In this document: positions 1-64,000 of the stretch, piece by piece | How the letters are laid out: each line of letters begins with the position of its first letter | Numbering within the stretch: the stretch's first letter is position 1 | Assembly (NCBI RefSeq): GCF_014356525.2 | Contig: NC_052506.1 | Location: 22,396,707-22,460,706 of the forward strand | Length of the DNA: 64,000 bases | Source of the DNA: Nilaparvata lugens | Taxonomy: Eukaryota > Arthropoda > Insecta > Hemiptera > Delphacidae | Direction: 5' to 3' | Notes under the pieces: model-generated | The model's database searches: none | Seen by the model: only the letters and a program-made list of their open reading frames with translations | Told to the model about the DNA's origin: nothing | Position numbers and translations under genes: made by a program

Positions 1-62063
<62,063 letters not shown>

Positions 62064-64000
62064 CTATAAACACCCTGTTGTGGACAAAAACATAAGCAGT
62101 CTTAGCTAGTAAATCAAAAATCAACTAATACTTCATCTATTAACTATATTCTATACAAAATTACTTTTGACTTGAAGGAATATGCGACGCGCAGAAATGG
62201 AGGGAGATCAGCCAATTAAAATGATGAATAGAGTCATAGGTAGAAGCGCAGTTGCCAATTTCGAATAGACTCAGTCGACTCAGTGCTTTCAGAGAGGAAA
62301 CATCCGTATGCGAATCATGAGCAGTTGAACACTCATTGGAAATTTGAGAACGCTGGCCGATTTAGAACGGTAGCATCGCGCCGCTGTATCCCTACCTTTC
62401 TCTGCTGCGCATATCCCTCCGTGTCAAAAGTAATTTTGTACGGACTATAGGTAGTATATTTGCTTTATTATAATCATCACAAAAGATTATTACTCTTATT
62501 GTTCGTTTTTAGAAAAACAACACAATAAGGTGTCCACATGATAAGCTAAAAAATCAATAATCAACCAATTCTTCAGCACAGATTATAACTTCCAAAACTA
62601 TACTAGAAATGATGGATTGTAACAGAATTGCAAGCTGAATTTTTCATTTTCGACATTGTTATTGTTTGTTTTCTGATAAACACCACAATGCGTTGTCCAC
62701 ATTTCTTTGGATATAAGTTTCCTGTTTTCATTCCAATCAATGCACAAATTATTAGGCGCCTAGCTGGACATAAAGAGAGAATATGATATCATGTATTATA
62801 CTATACATCTCTGAATCTATACATTCTATAGTTTTGATGGAGAGTATGACTTCAACAAGTAATTAGGACATTATCATCACATATGGTACGAGTTGCCAGA
62901 AATCCCCCCGACCGCCACCCAAGAAGTGGTGTGACTTTGATAACGACAGTAGGCCTATTCATTATTCTATCATATAATACAACAAACCTTTATCATAGCA
63001 TTGAATACAGGAACTTATACATTGAGCTGAATGCCCAACATTTTCATAGATTAACTATGTTTGAATTAACATTCCTACTTCATTTTAATAGGTAATTAAT
63101 TTGTATTTTTAATTGTCGGTGTGTTGAGCCTGGGAAGGGGAAATACAAAAAACTGAATATGGAAGTAATGTTATGTTAACATGAAAAGAATTCGTCTCAA
63201 AAGAAAATACTAAGAGAATTAATGAAAGACAAGAGGTGGCCGGTCAGCCTAATCGACCAAATTTATATTAAAAAAAACAAACAAAGAACTGATTGAAAAA
63301 ACAAATTCTTCTATTTTTGTATTGGGATTCAAATTATAATCAGTCGATAAAAGCAAGCCTTCCTTGTTTACTGAACCTGTGTTCACAAATCATGGCATAA
63401 TCCCCAAAGGATTGAAAAACCAACGATAACTACAGTAAAAACACCTAGACTTTCCAAAGCGGTTAGTCGGTTAGAAAAATGCAAAAAGATTACTATTGAA
63501 GCAAAACCTTTCCAAACCCCCAAACTCACACCAGAAAAAAATATCAAAATGACACGAAAATTCATAACGTTTCATGTGAGATCCCATAAAAATTTCAAAT
63601 ATGTGAAGGAGAGCATTTTGTCAGGTGAGTAGTAAATTTAAATTAATATACCAGCGGAAAACTACCTTCCAGGGGGATGCTATTCCAAAACCTAACGAGT
63701 ACTTCTAAAAAAGATAAATTCAAAGAACAAAAAGTTGTGAAAATTCTAGCGGTCTATGAAGAAGAAACTGCAAAACGTCGACTTTAGAGATGTGATAAAT
63801 GTTTTAATCTGAGCTACTTCATTCAATACATTTAAAAGTTAAAGTACATTATAAAAATTACAAATAGCTTACTTGTATGAAAAGAAGTAGTTTCCAAGCA
63901 AAATTTTAAAATTCCTCAATATTTATTGAAATTTTTTCAGGATATGAATGTATAAATATAATAATTTCATCCTATGCTTATTTGATATACTAAAACCCTA
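62064..64000. other. Upstream intron with MITE family III copy
   Basis: Contains the inverted copy of MITE family III (62151-62449). I looked for an eIF4G exon ending in phase 2 and found none convincing. Confidence 0.5.
62151..62449. repeat. MITE family III copy (inverted to 36390-36697)
   Basis: Ends ctatacaaaattactt and aagtaattttgtacggacta. Core gagaacgctggccg is the reverse complement of the core of the other copy. Confidence 0.7.

Noticed and set aside
63383..63565. Hydrophobic 60-codon minus-strand frame near the right end
   Set aside because: Phase and composition do not fit an eIF4G N-terminal exon, and no splice sites are convincing.

Overview
This window is intron-rich, AT-rich animal DNA and is almost entirely one gene read on the minus strand: eukaryotic translation initiation factor 4 gamma (eIF4G), the scaffold of the cap-binding complex eIF4F. 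The exons are small islands, often GC-rich, bounded by GT/AG sites whose phases join exactly from exon to exon. The repeats (many short inverted-repeat elements, a tRNA-derived SINE, a LINE) and the protein sequence suggest an insect. My guess is a hemipteran such as a planthopper, but this is inference, not proof.

Layout, from N to C terminus (right to left). From 62063 to 42140 lie exons of a long Pro/Gln/Ala-rich N-terminal region, including the segment resembling the PABP-binding region of animal eIF4G (the junction of exons 52864-53214 and 48931-49067). Two adjacent tandem duplications (about 1.55 kb at 52081-55195 and about 1.68 kb at 55621-58968) copy three of these exons. Two further possible first exons, at 34661-34682 and 26188-26467, each begin with ATG after an in-frame stop. 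They end in the same phase as the long-form exon, so three N termini can splice to the common exon 21040-21239. The common part then carries the eIF4E-binding motif (18026-18276), the MIF4G/HEAT-1 domain (13867 to 9633), Gly-rich linkers (8065-7796, 6567-6237), the MA3 domain (5334 to 1683) and the start of the C-terminal W2 domain (483 to 1). Both ends of the gene lie outside the window; about 1570 codons are visible.

The most interesting content is in the introns. Three families of roughly 75-90 nt repeats, all in the host-gene sense, have the layout of C/D box snoRNAs: C box RTGATGA, D box CTGA, and usually a short terminal stem. There are eight copies of family 1 (one decayed), five of family 2 and four of family 3. 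Each carries a stretch that I can match from memory to conserved rRNA. Family 1 is antisense to LSU rRNA around ACCCAATGCTCTGAA, in register with yeast Cm2197. Family 2 is antisense to SSU rRNA AACGAGGAATTCC, in register with yeast Gm1572. Family 3 is antisense to LSU rRNA CCTGTTGAGCTTG. The gene therefore appears to be a multi-copy snoRNA host gene, with up to four snoRNAs in one intron.

The rest is intron and transposon debris: a 5'-truncated LINE with one in-frame stop (about 44757-47098), a SINE, many foldback/MITE elements, one MITE with a clean 8-bp target-site duplication, and simple repeats. I saw no CRISPR array, no rRNA gene and no second protein-coding gene that I can support.
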